A DNA stretch of 64,000 nt from JAFGDH01 sp964441265 (GTDB taxonomy: Archaea > Aenigmatarchaeota > Aenigmatarchaeia > QMZP01 > QMZT01). Position numbers and translations under genes: made by a program. Within the stretch, counting starts at the first letter, position 1; every line of letters begins with the position of its first letter. The stretch spans positions 100,447 through 164,446 of the forward strand of contig CAYYKJ010000003.1 in the NCBI GenBank assembly GCA_964441265.1, given 5' to 3'. Of the stretch, positions 21,857 to 29,977 are shown one piece after another. The notes below the pieces were generated by a model. The model ran no database searches, was not told the origin of the DNA, and saw nothing but the letters and a program-made list of their open reading frames with translations.

Positions 21857-24454
21857 TCACTTTCTGGTTCCGATCACAAAATAGACCATGGCTGAGAGAA
21901 CGAACAGTAACATGATCCCGATCCAGTTCAGCCCCGGGAACTCCGCCGGGAGGAGGACGTTGATTTCTATGGTGTGATTGCTGTTGACTTCTGGCTTAAG
22001 GTAGTGGACGCCTTCAACGGTAAGTTCATAAGGAGAACCATCTATGTCGGCGGCTGCTATCTCCACCTCCACCTGCCTCTCCTCCTGCCTGTTGAGCTTC
22101 GTCTCCCACTCGTCCCCGTAGCCCAGTCCGCTCTCCCCGGGAACAAGGAACTTCGCATATTTTCCGAAGAATCCCTTGAAGGAAAAGGTGAAATCCCCGT
22201 CCTCGTTCAGTATGTTCCTCACCTTCAGGGGCACCGTATGGTGGGAGCCTATGGTCAGGCTGAGGTCACCGGACTGGAACTCGACCAGCGGGTGCTCGTA
22301 AAGGTATACCTTCCAGTAAGCGCCCCCCGGGGGACTGGTTTCGCTTCTGGAGGGACCGCTCAACGCCTCGGAATATATCCAGAAGAGGACCTTCCTGTCA
22401 CCCCCGACCGGGCCTATGCTCGCATTGCAGTATTCATCCGGTCCCAGTCCCGATCCCCCGTTGTCGCAATATGTAAGATTCCAGTCCCCCGGATCAGGTG
22501 ACTGGCTTATGGGCAGAACGGAATAGTGTATGGAAACGTTCATTCCCAAATCCTTGTTCTTCACCGCTATCTTGGAGCTGACGTCTGAAGCGGTCATGCC
22601 CCCGCTTATGGGGACATTGCCGTACTCCTCGGTCATGAAGTAAACCTCGGCGTATTTCGGGAAGAAGACCGTGGTGTTCACGTCCGCTCCGGTCTTGGTC
22701 TCCTGGTTGCCGAGCCTGTCGGCTGAAAGCGTGCGGAAGTAGAAGGTGTATCCGTCCACCTTCTTGTCGTCAGTCTCCTCTGCGAGAGAGGTCAGGCTGA
22801 TATCGGAAGCTACCTTTGAAGCTGTTTGGATATAATCGGGGTGGTTGGTCCATCCCTTTAATTCAGTGCCATCCTCGTCCTCGATCCTGTACTGGAGCGT
22901 GTAGCTTTCCAGCCCGGACCCCACATTATCGTCATCGAGTTTCGGATCTTCACCCTCCCATTCCAGATCTATGTTTGTTTTCTCATACTGATAGGGCTCA
23001 AGAGGGGTCTTTATTTCTGATTCCGATGAGGTATTGTCCACGAGTTCCCAGTCCTGGACCATATTTGAAATCTCATCAACGGTGACGTTGAAGTATACGC
23101 TCTTGTTACCGTTCTCTTCGCTTGGAAGGCGCACTCCGATCTCATCGCTTACCAGTCCCGTCCCTGCGGGGCATCCGAATCCCGTCCATACGGAGCCGTC
23201 GAAGCTGTAATAGCATTCCTCGTCGTAACCCGGGAGATTGTAGTATGTCACATTAAGGGTCACATCGAAGTCCTTGACGTATTTCGGAACGGAGGGGTCA
23301 TAATCCAGCACCTCCACGTCAGCGTCAAGCGCAGTCAGAGTGGCCTCCCTCCGGGAGGAGTTGACCTCCTTGCCAAACGTATCGTTCATGTACAGCTTGA
23401 AATCATATTTTTCGAAGGGGTCGTTTTCCAGGGGCCCCAGAACAGTGTAGTAATTATGACAGTTTCCCTCCAGATCCCCAACGAGGTCGAGTGTGTAGTT
23501 CTCGTTTGCGCCGTCGCGGAGATTCACCCAGACCTTATCTATACGGGTGCTCTTGTTGCAGGCCGTCGCGTTGATGATAATGGAATCGTCCAGCAGGATC
23601 TTACCGTCCTCTGGGGTGGGTTCCAGGTAATCGACGCTCAGTGTGATGTAGACCGTGAAAGTCCTCTCCCCCGCGCTTATCTCATCACCGTTCGTGCCGT
23701 TCGCATAGGCGGTGAATGTGTACGCGCCCTCGCTGAGCCCGGTGAAATCGGTGGTGTAATAATATGTGTCCCCGTCCCTGAAATCTAATTCCATGGTCTC
23801 ATTGTAGGGATTCTTTCCCGGAGCATCCCAATTCACCCAGACCTTGTCTATGGGTACCGTCTTGTTCACCACGCTAACGTTTATGGTCGCCGAGGGGGAT
23901 TCCGATGTGTCCGGATCGGCAGGGGTAGGGAGTTCGTAGGAAATGGTTCCGAAGGTGGTCGATTCTATCCTGCAGCAGACCTTGGTGGAGAAGGCGCTGC
24001 AGTCCCCCACGTGGGCGTTGGTTTTACCGCTTATTGATACAAGGCATTCGTAACTCTCCGTGCATTCCGCTTCTTCATACATGCATTCCGGAATCCCGTT
24101 CCCCGAAGATATTAATGCGGGCGTTTCGTAATTTCCCTCCCCGTATTTTTCGACGTGGGCGTTCGTTTCCCCGGAGAGCATGAGGAACGTTTCCGTGTCT
24201 CCGTCGCCATCTGTGTTGATGTCCAGGGAAGAATCGCAGCAGAGGAGGTTGTTGTAATTGTCCTGGGAATGGAGCTCTGCGTGGCTCCCGTCCGTGTCAT
24301 AAAGATGAAGAAGATCGGTCTCCCCTGAATTGCAGGAATCCGTCCTTATGCTACAGGTGAGATCGGCCAAAGCCCCAGAAGAAAGGGCAACGCTGGCGAG
24401 AACGAAGGAAACGGCCAAAACTATAATCGCTGCTCTGGAGATATGGGCACCCAT
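21857..24454 (-). CDS. Anchored surface protein with Cys-rich head and Ig-like repeats
   Basis: An 865-residue envelope protein. It has a signal peptide (residues 1-30, ending ALADL) and a C-terminal membrane anchor (residues 838-862, WIGIMLLFVLSAMVYFVIG) followed by TRK, so nearly all of it is outside. Residues 33-170 contain three related segments with a D/T-x-x-H-(A/V)-(E/V) core, two of them ending in Cys-Cys (HAELHSQDNYNNLLCC and NAHVGDCSAFSTKVCC; the third, NAHVEKYGEGN, lacks it). Next come Ig-like beta modules of about 100 residues, at least two with a KVWVN motif (IDKVWVNWDAPGKNP, RIDKVWVNLRDGANE). Many NxS/T sites suggest glycosylation. A structural or binding role is likely; no enzyme motif is visible. 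Confidence 0.8.
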   Translation of the reverse strand: MGAHISRAAIIVLAVSFVLASVALSSGALADLTCSIRTDSCNSGETDLLHLYDTDGSHAELHSQDNYNNLLCCDSSLDINTDGDGDTETFLMLSGETNAHVEKYGEGNYETPALISSGNGIPECMYEEAECTESYECLVSISGKTNAHVGDCSAFSTKVCCRIESTTFGTISYELPTPADPDTSESPSATINVSVVNKTVPIDKVWVNWDAPGKNPYNETMELDFRDGDTYYYTTDFTGLSEGAYTFTAYANGTNGDEISAGERTFTVYITLSVDYLEPTPEDGKILLDDSIIINATACNKSTRIDKVWVNLRDGANENYTLDLVGDLEGNCHNYYTVLGPLENDPFEKYDFKLYMNDTFGKEVNSSRREATLTALDADVEVLDYDPSVPKYVKDFDVTLNVTYYNLPGYDEECYYSFDGSVWTGFGCPAGTGLVSDEIGVRLPSEENGNKSVYFNVTVDEISNMVQDWELVDNTSSESEIKTPLEPYQYEKTNIDLEWEGEDPKLDDDNVGSGLESYTLQYRIEDEDGTELKGWTNHPDYIQTASKVASDISLTSLAEETDDKKVDGYTFYFRTLSADRLGNQETKTGADVNTTVFFPKYAEVYFMTEEYGNVPISGGMTASDVSSKIAVKNKDLGMNVSIHYSVLPISQSPDPGDWNLTYCDNGGSGLGPDEYCNASIGPVGGDRKVLFWIYSEALSGPSRSETSPPGGAYWKVYLYEHPLVEFQSGDLSLTIGSHHTVPLKVRNILNEDGDFTFSFKGFFGKYAKFLVPGESGLGYGDEWETKLNRQEERQVEVEIAAADIDGSPYELTVEGVHYLKPEVNSNHTIEINVLLPAEFPGLNWIGIMLLFVLSAMVYFVIGTRK

Positions 24455-24592
24455 GTTTTATTTTACATTTACCTTCCTTATATAGGTTCAGGGAAGGGGA
24501 CTTTGCCGGCGGCTAGGTGTTCGCATGATCCCTCCGGACGTGAGCGGAATAATCGGATAAAGTATATTAGTAGCCCGGGATAAAAAATAAAC

Positions 24593-25099
24593 ATGGACCC
24601 GAAAGACAGGAATCTCCTTTTCGTCGTTGCCTGCTTCATGGTTATCATGGTCATAGTGGGTTTTGCTGTTTCCCAATTCAGCTTCCCTCCCGGGGGAGAT
24701 CAGGCGGACAGGGAGAACATGGACATATTCGACACTGCCATAGCTAGCGGCGACAAGAACAGATGCGATGAGATAACGGACCCCACAATGAGACAGTCTT
24801 GCAATGACATACTGAGCATATCCCTGGAGGAACCCACCCAGGAGCAGATCGACGACAACAACAGGTTCGACGAGGCGATCGCCGAGGGCGACATTTCACT
24901 GTGCGAGGACATAAGCGACCCGACACTCAGGCAGTCATGCAGGGACATGCTGTCCGTCTCCCCGGAGGAGCCCTCGGAGGAGCAAAAAGCGGACATGGAG
25001 ACATTCGACGAGGCACTCGCCAGAGATGATCCATCGCTGTGCGATGGAATAAATGATCCCACTCTCAGGCAGTCCTGCAGGGACATACTGGGCGGATGA
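24593..25099 (+). CDS. Small anchored protein with three two-cysteine repeats
   Basis: A 168-residue protein with an N-terminal membrane helix (residues 8-27) and an outside tail of three repeats of about 46 residues. Each follows FD-x-A-(I/L)-A-x-x-D-x-x-x-C-x-x-I-x-DP-T-(M/L)-RQSC-x-D-(I/M)-L, so it holds two cysteines 16 residues apart that could pair in a helical hairpin; acidic Pro/Glu linkers separate the repeats. No family name is known to me. The repeats differ by several residues each, so the expansion is not very recent. An AAGTATATTAG element about 25-35 bases upstream fits a promoter. It is divergent from the surface protein at 21857-24454. Confidence 0.78.
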   Translation: MDPKDRNLLFVVACFMVIMVIVGFAVSQFSFPPGGDQADRENMDIFDTAIASGDKNRCDEITDPTMRQSCNDILSISLEEPTQEQIDDNNRFDEAIAEGDISLCEDISDPTLRQSCRDMLSVSPEEPSEEQKADMETFDEALARDDPSLCDGINDPTLRQSCRDILGG

Positions 25100-25152
25100 A
25101 TCCGTTCTTCAGATTTTTTGTTGAGATTCGAGTTCTTTTTTCCCGTGTTAAC

Positions 25153-25162
25153 GTTATATAAG
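25153..25162 (+). promoter_or_regulatory. TATA element of the wHTH-RCC1 operon
   Basis: GTTATATAAG, with initiation predicted at about 25180. The leader to the ATG at 25246 would be about 65 bases, unusually long for this window, and contains the palindrome at 25198-25215. Confidence 0.6.
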
Positions 25163-25197
25163 GGACCGAATATAATTATTAATAATCAGCATTAATG

Positions 25198-25215
25198 ATA
25201 ATCATTGATGATTAT
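25198..25215. promoter_or_regulatory. 18-bp operator-like palindrome
   Basis: ATAATCATTGATGATTAT: two perfect 8-base arms around TG. Half-site-like copies (AATAATCA, ATTAATGAT) lie just upstream. It sits just below the predicted transcription start of an operon whose first gene is a winged-helix protein, the usual arrangement for autorepression. Confidence 0.5.
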
Positions 25216-25245
25216 ATTATGAATTACCGGGCGGACGGGTGTTAG

Positions 25246-25482
25246 ATGAAGAGCGGAAGGGGGAAACCGGACAGGATACCAAAGAAGATAATAAAGATAC
25301 TTCTAAAGCACAGCTACGGCCTCACCATAGGGGAGGTCTCCCGGCTACTGAAAATAAACAGGGCCACCGCCTCCAAATACCTCGCCATACTCGAGGCTAG
25401 GGAGCACATTCTCATCCGAAGGGTGGGGAAGGCAAAGCTCCACTACATAAGGAACAGGGAGATGGAGAAATGGCTGAAATGA
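25246..25482 (+). CDS. Winged-helix transcriptional regulator
   Basis: A 78-residue DNA-binding protein. The helix-turn-helix is plain: KIIKILLKHSYGLTIGEVSRLLKINRATASKYLAILEARE (residues 14-53), with the recognition helix around RATASKYLAIL, followed by a wing HILIRRVGKAKLHYIRN. It resembles ArsR/MarR-type or small archaeal wHTH regulators. There is no ligand domain, so it is probably a constitutive or oligomer-controlled repressor. It is the first gene of an operon whose other members are surface proteins and overlaps the next gene by 13 bases. The palindrome in its leader is a natural target. Confidence 0.85.
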   Translation: MKSGRGKPDRIPKKIIKILLKHSYGLTIGEVSRLLKINRATASKYLAILEAREHILIRRVGKAKLHYIRNREMEKWLK

Positions 25483-28400
25483 GATCGTGCACAAAGAGAA
25501 TCGGAAGTTTCTGGATAAGTATATTTTTCTTCACAATTCTGATTTTCATGCTCTTCTTTCCGGCAAGGGGTGATTACGGGATTCTTTCGGTTTCAATGAA
25601 AAACGCCATGATATTGCCAGAGACAGTCAAGAACTCGGACAACCTCAGGGGGTACTGTAACGCTACCGGGGACGAAGACGCAGAGATCAGGAAGTTCGAA
25701 TACAAGTGGTATAACTATTCTGTTTTATGGGTCAACGGCACCGTCTTCAAAGAGGGGAGCATAAGCAGCTTCTACAGGCACACATGCGGTATACGGGCCA
25801 GCGACGGGAGGGTTTTGTGCTGGGGAAGCGGTGACTATGGACAGCTAGGTGACGGAGACATAGACAACCACGAAACAGGATATCCGAACGAGACTACCGA
25901 CACCAGCGCTTATATTAGCGTAAGCGCGGGGGAATACCATACCTGCGGCATAAGGGCGAACGATTCGAGGGTGCTGTGCTGGGGACGGGGAACTTACGGC
26001 AGGCTGGGCGACGGGGAAACGGGCAACCATGAGGAGGGCAATCCCATCCCTACGACTGACACGAATGATTACCTTATCGTATCTGCTGGCGGATACCATA
26101 CCTGCGGCATAAGGGCGAACGATTCGAGGGTGCTGTGCTGGGGGGACGGGGGTCGCGGCCAACTCGGCGACAGCGACGCGGGACTCCACACCGTCGGGGA
26201 CCCGAACGAGACAATCGACACGAGCGCTTATATTACTGTGAGCACAGGCAAGCAGCATACATGCGGCGTCAGAGCCAGCGACGGGAGGGTTTTGTGCTGG
26301 GGAAGCGGTGACTATGGACAGCTAGGTGACGGAGACATAGACAACCACGAAACAGGATATCCGAACGAGACTACCGACACCAGCGCTTATATTAGCGTAA
26401 GCGCGGGGGAATACCATACCTGCGGCATAAGGGCGAACGATTCGAGGGTGCTGTGCTGGGGGGACGGCAACTACGGACGGCTAGGTGACGGGAAAACGAA
26501 CAGCCATGAAGAAGGCAATCCCATCCTGACCACTGATTCGAGCGCGTATTCAAGCGTGATTACAAGGGAATACCATACCTGCGGCATAAGGGCGAACGAT
26601 TCGAGGGTGCTGTGCTGGGGGCGCGGCTACGAGGGACAGCTCGGCGACGGGGACACGGATTCCCATCAGGAGTCAGACCCGAAACTGACAACAGACACTG
26701 ACGCTTACATAGGGCTGTCAGGCGGGGAATACCATACCTGCGGCATAAGGGCGAACGATTCGAGGGTGCTGTGCTGGGGACAGGGGAATTATGGACAGCT
26801 AGGTGACGGGAACACCAGCGACCACGAGGTGGGTGATCCGAACGTGACGACTGACACGAGTGAATACAGTTCATTCTGGCCGAACAAACAGAGAAGCTTC
26901 ATAGATATGATCGACAACTCATACACCACACCGGGAGAGTCCTGGATTTTAGGATGCAGGGGATACAATGGGACCGAATGGTCATCGTGGATGAACAGCA
27001 GCAGCAAAATCATAACCGATTTGCCTGCAGTAAGATTGCCTTTATATTCAAACGCTACGCAGGAAAGGTCATCGGATTCACTAACACTAAACGTTTCAGT
27101 TACTGGATACGGGGCAACGCCCGAAACCTGTACGGTATACGTGGAAGGACAGACATCCAACCAGACCATACCCTATTTCAGCGGGTGGTGCAATGGGTCG
27201 GTCTCGCTATCAGGATCGAGCGAGAGAAATTCCACAATATATGCCTACGCCAATGATTCTGCCGGCCAGTATGGCCTGAATGACTCTTATGTTGTCTGGA
27301 TCGATGACACCGGCCCGGACGCTTCTTTCGGAACGAATCCGGGGGATGGAAATTTTTCTAAAACGGGGAACGTTGAATTTGAAATAAAATGTTCGGATGG
27401 CGTCGGTGCTGATACTCTCCAGCTCTGGGGAAACTGGTCGGGGGGATGGAAAGCCAACCGGACCAATTCCACGCCAGCGAATGATTCCTGGTGGAACGTG
27501 ACCGTGAACGGGATTGCGGAAGGGACCTGGAAATGGGGAGCATATTGCAACGATTCCGTGGGTAACGGAGACTGGTCAGGGTCCAACAGGACCCTGAATG
27601 TGGATATCACGAACCCCCAGGTGGGGACAAAAAATATCAATGAATCAGGTATAGTTCAAGTAGGAACATCTGTCTGCCTGAATGTTTCCGGGGTGTCGGA
27701 CGCGAACCTGGATAGTGTGTGGGCTTCCGTAACCCTATCGAATGGGAGTGACTCTAATCTGACCATGTCCGATACCGGATCATGTGCGGGACCTGAAGAT
27801 GACGGATGGTATTCCGTCAATGTCGTGGTGGGTGATTCCGGAGGGGTTTTATATTACAACGTTATTTATGCCAATGACTCTTCCGGAAGGGTTTCCTCCA
27901 ACGCGACTGCAATAACCATAAACGCAGGGAACACATACCACCAGCCGGAAGACACAGAAACCTCCCAATACGATGCATGGGGCTCCTCGAGCGGGAATCT
28001 CACGGACGGGAATCTCAGCCATGAAGACGAAAACATAACCTACAACCATTCCACATGGGGCAGGAGGCTCATGGTAGAGGCATTGTTCTCCCAGGGAGAG
28101 GTCAACATGAGCTTACTGAAGATAGATGCAGCTTCCGGCAAGACCGCAGTCAACCTGAGCGGGGTGACCGGGACCGGATCAACCCATACCATATTCGTGC
28201 CCAACAACCTCGATTCAGGGGTCTACATATGCCCCGATGCCGAGAATCTGAGCCATGTCAACCAGTCATGTCCTAATATTGAGAGGTTCTCCTATTCAGA
28301 GGCCTCAGCAGGGACGACCAAGAACGGGATAACGGTGGATATCGACGGGAGCGATTACACTATAAGCGGCCTGAGCGGGAGCGGGGCCGGAGAGAATTCT

Positions 28401-29183
28401 TACCTGGAGGTTGAAATAATCTCCCCGATCGAGGACCTGAACGTCGCGCAGAACACGACCTTCACGGTTAACGCGACTGTTTACTGCAGGAACGGTACCT
28501 GTGGAAACGTCAGCGGAACCGTGAGGTACAACGGATCATCCGCCAACCCGGACACCAGCATAAGCACCACTCCGGGTGACAAGCCCTTCTACATAACATC
28601 CGGCAACAACCCCCAGAACTGCTCCGGTAATCCCCTCGACGAGGACGAATACTGCAACCTCACCTGGGCGGTGAACGTGACAGGGGACGCGGGAAAGGGC
28701 CACAAGATAGGGGTGCTTTTCGACTCGAACATAACCTCTATAGGGACCAACCACACAGGTAACAACACCGTAACCATCGTGTCATGCATACTGGACATAA
28801 CTCTCCAATGGAGCTCTGTCTCATTCGGCACGCTGACCCCCGGGGACAGGGGGAATGCATCAGGAAACGAAAATGATGAATACAACGTCACCGTGGAGCC
28901 CGTGACCACCTGCAACGTGGACCTTTACATAAACGGCTCCGACCTGGAAAACCAGAGTCTCGGATACGAGATAGGGGTCGGTAACATCTCATGGAGCAAT
29001 TCTTCCAACGATTACGGGAGTTCGCACGGCCTGGGGAAATCCTGGGACGTGCTCTGGGAAGGTGTCGCCCCTTCCACCAACAAGACTAGCTGGTACTGGA
29101 TAGACATACCCACCGGCATAGCCTCCGGGATTTACACCGGAAGCATAGAGATAAAGGGTGTTGAGGGAGGGGAAAGTCCATGA
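25470..29183 (+). CDS. Large secreted RCC1-repeat protein
   Basis: A 1,237-residue protein with a signal anchor (residues 11-34). Residues about 95-450 form seven RCC1-like blades of about 53 residues with the core HTCGIRANDSRVLCWGxGxYGQLGDG, probably a beta-propeller; the cysteines (HTCG and VLCW) occur in every blade. The rest (about 500-1237) is beta-sandwich-like, with many NxS/T sites and few recognisable motifs. No C-terminal membrane helix is seen, so it may stay tethered by the N-terminal helix or be released. AGGGAGAT favours the ATG at 25470; an ATG at 25479 overlaps the regulator stop as ATGA and is possible. It overlaps the next gene by ATGA. RCC1 propellers usually mediate binding. 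Confidence 0.85.
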   Translation: MAEMRSCTKRIGSFWISIFFFTILIFMLFFPARGDYGILSVSMKNAMILPETVKNSDNLRGYCNATGDEDAEIRKFEYKWYNYSVLWVNGTVFKEGSISSFYRHTCGIRASDGRVLCWGSGDYGQLGDGDIDNHETGYPNETTDTSAYISVSAGEYHTCGIRANDSRVLCWGRGTYGRLGDGETGNHEEGNPIPTTDTNDYLIVSAGGYHTCGIRANDSRVLCWGDGGRGQLGDSDAGLHTVGDPNETIDTSAYITVSTGKQHTCGVRASDGRVLCWGSGDYGQLGDGDIDNHETGYPNETTDTSAYISVSAGEYHTCGIRANDSRVLCWGDGNYGRLGDGKTNSHEEGNPILTTDSSAYSSVITREYHTCGIRANDSRVLCWGRGYEGQLGDGDTDSHQESDPKLTTDTDAYIGLSGGEYHTCGIRANDSRVLCWGQGNYGQLGDGNTSDHEVGDPNVTTDTSEYSSFWPNKQRSFIDMIDNSYTTPGESWILGCRGYNGTEWSSWMNSSSKIITDLPAVRLPLYSNATQERSSDSLTLNVSVTGYGATPETCTVYVEGQTSNQTIPYFSGWCNGSVSLSGSSERNSTIYAYANDSAGQYGLNDSYVVWIDDTGPDASFGTNPGDGNFSKTGNVEFEIKCSDGVGADTLQLWGNWSGGWKANRTNSTPANDSWWNVTVNGIAEGTWKWGAYCNDSVGNGDWSGSNRTLNVDITNPQVGTKNINESGIVQVGTSVCLNVSGVSDANLDSVWASVTLSNGSDSNLTMSDTGSCAGPEDDGWYSVNVVVGDSGGVLYYNVIYANDSSGRVSSNATAITINAGNTYHQPEDTETSQYDAWGSSSGNLTDGNLSHEDENITYNHSTWGRRLMVEALFSQGEVNMSLLKIDAASGKTAVNLSGVTGTGSTHTIFVPNNLDSGVYICPDAENLSHVNQSCPNIERFSYSEASAGTTKNGITVDIDGSDYTISGLSGSGAGENSYLEVEIISPIEDLNVAQNTTFTVNATVYCRNGTCGNVSGTVRYNGSSANPDTSISTTPGDKPFYITSGNNPQNCSGNPLDEDEYCNLTWAVNVTGDAGKGHKIGVLFDSNITSIGTNHTGNNTVTIVSCILDITLQWSSVSFGTLTPGDRGNASGNENDEYNVTVEPVTTCNVDLYINGSDLENQSLGYEIGVGNISWSNSSNDYGSSHGLGKSWDVLWEGVAPSTNKTSWYWIDIPTGIASGIYTGSIEIKGVEGGESP
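25797..25984 (+). repeat. 188-bp exact repeat within RCC1 blades, copy 1
   Basis: Identical to 26274-26461, offset 477 bases (three blades of 159 bases). A shorter identical block of about 50 bases encoding YHTCGIRANDSRVLCWG also recurs in the other blades, indicating recent expansion or homogenisation. Confidence 0.93.
26274..26461 (+). repeat. 188-bp exact repeat within RCC1 blades, copy 2
   Basis: The second copy of 25797-25984, three blades downstream in the same gene. Confidence 0.93.
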
Positions 29184-29977
29184 GGACAGGAACGGGGAAC
29201 GGAACGGGCATGTTAGCTCTGTCATTTTTAATCATATTATTCATTGTTATTATGGCGGTCCCGGCGGGGGCAGGGATACCCATGGGATCGGTCACCGCCA
29301 GGGATCACGCCGCCGCAGAATGCGGGGGTTCTGCGGGATTCAAGATACTGTTCTTCAACATACACGAAAAATCCGCAATCAGGGTGGAGATGGGCACGGG
29401 AGACAATCCCGAAGGATGGGAAGTTTCTGCGGATCCGGAAAGCATGGTTTTGCCTTACACGGAACCTGGCGAACATGACCCGGAGGAAGGATATGAGTAC
29501 CTTAACATGCCGGGGGCCGGCGGGATCATAAAGGTAAAGCAGGTCACCATAAATGTTGACATACCTGATCCGGAGAAGCCCGGTACATATGAGATAACCG
29601 CAACGGCCAGAACGGCCAGCGGGGAGGGATCAATCTCGATGGCTCAGAGCAGGAGCTTCGATTTCACCGTTGAGGTCACATGTGAGCCCCCGGAAACTTC
29701 AGATCATGGTGAAAGCAGAGACATCTCCTCAGGAGGGAATCCCGTGCCGACAGGAAATGGTAATGCAAATAAGTCTGCAGGTGACAAAATAATAAACGGG
29801 ACAGGAAAAACCGAAGGGAACGCCTGGGAAGAAACAGAGGACAAGAAAACAGGAGGAACTGAAAACAGATCGTCGGGAAGGACGACGGGAATGATAATAT
29901 CGCAGGGTTCCCTTGCGGCGCTCCTTGTATGGGCTGCAGTAATAGTAATTATAATAAAAATCAGGAGGGGAAAATGA
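29180..29977 (+). CDS. Type I membrane-anchored surface protein
   Basis: A 265-residue protein with an N-terminal signal peptide (residues 10-31, ending PAGAG), a beta-rich exported domain (residues 40-165) with one early Cys and one late Cys (CGGSAG and VTCEPP), an Asn/Gly/Thr-rich linker (residues 170-235) and a C-terminal membrane helix (about 240-259) followed by KIRRGK. No family is recognised. It overlaps the RCC1 gene (ATGA) and the following gene (ATGA), so the three surface proteins are probably made in step and may act as one complex. Confidence 0.75.
   Translation: MRTGTGNGTGMLALSFLIILFIVIMAVPAGAGIPMGSVTARDHAAAECGGSAGFKILFFNIHEKSAIRVEMGTGDNPEGWEVSADPESMVLPYTEPGEHDPEEGYEYLNMPGAGGIIKVKQVTINVDIPDPEKPGTYEITATARTASGEGSISMAQSRSFDFTVEVTCEPPETSDHGESRDISSGGNPVPTGNGNANKSAGDKIINGTGKTEGNAWEETEDKKTGGTENRSSGRTTGMIISQGSLAALLVWAAVIVIIIKIRRGK

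Noticed and set aside
25797..26870. Regular direct repeats that could suggest a CRISPR array
   Set aside because: Repeats are about 159 bases, in frame and encode RCC1 blades; there are no short repeats with unique spacers.
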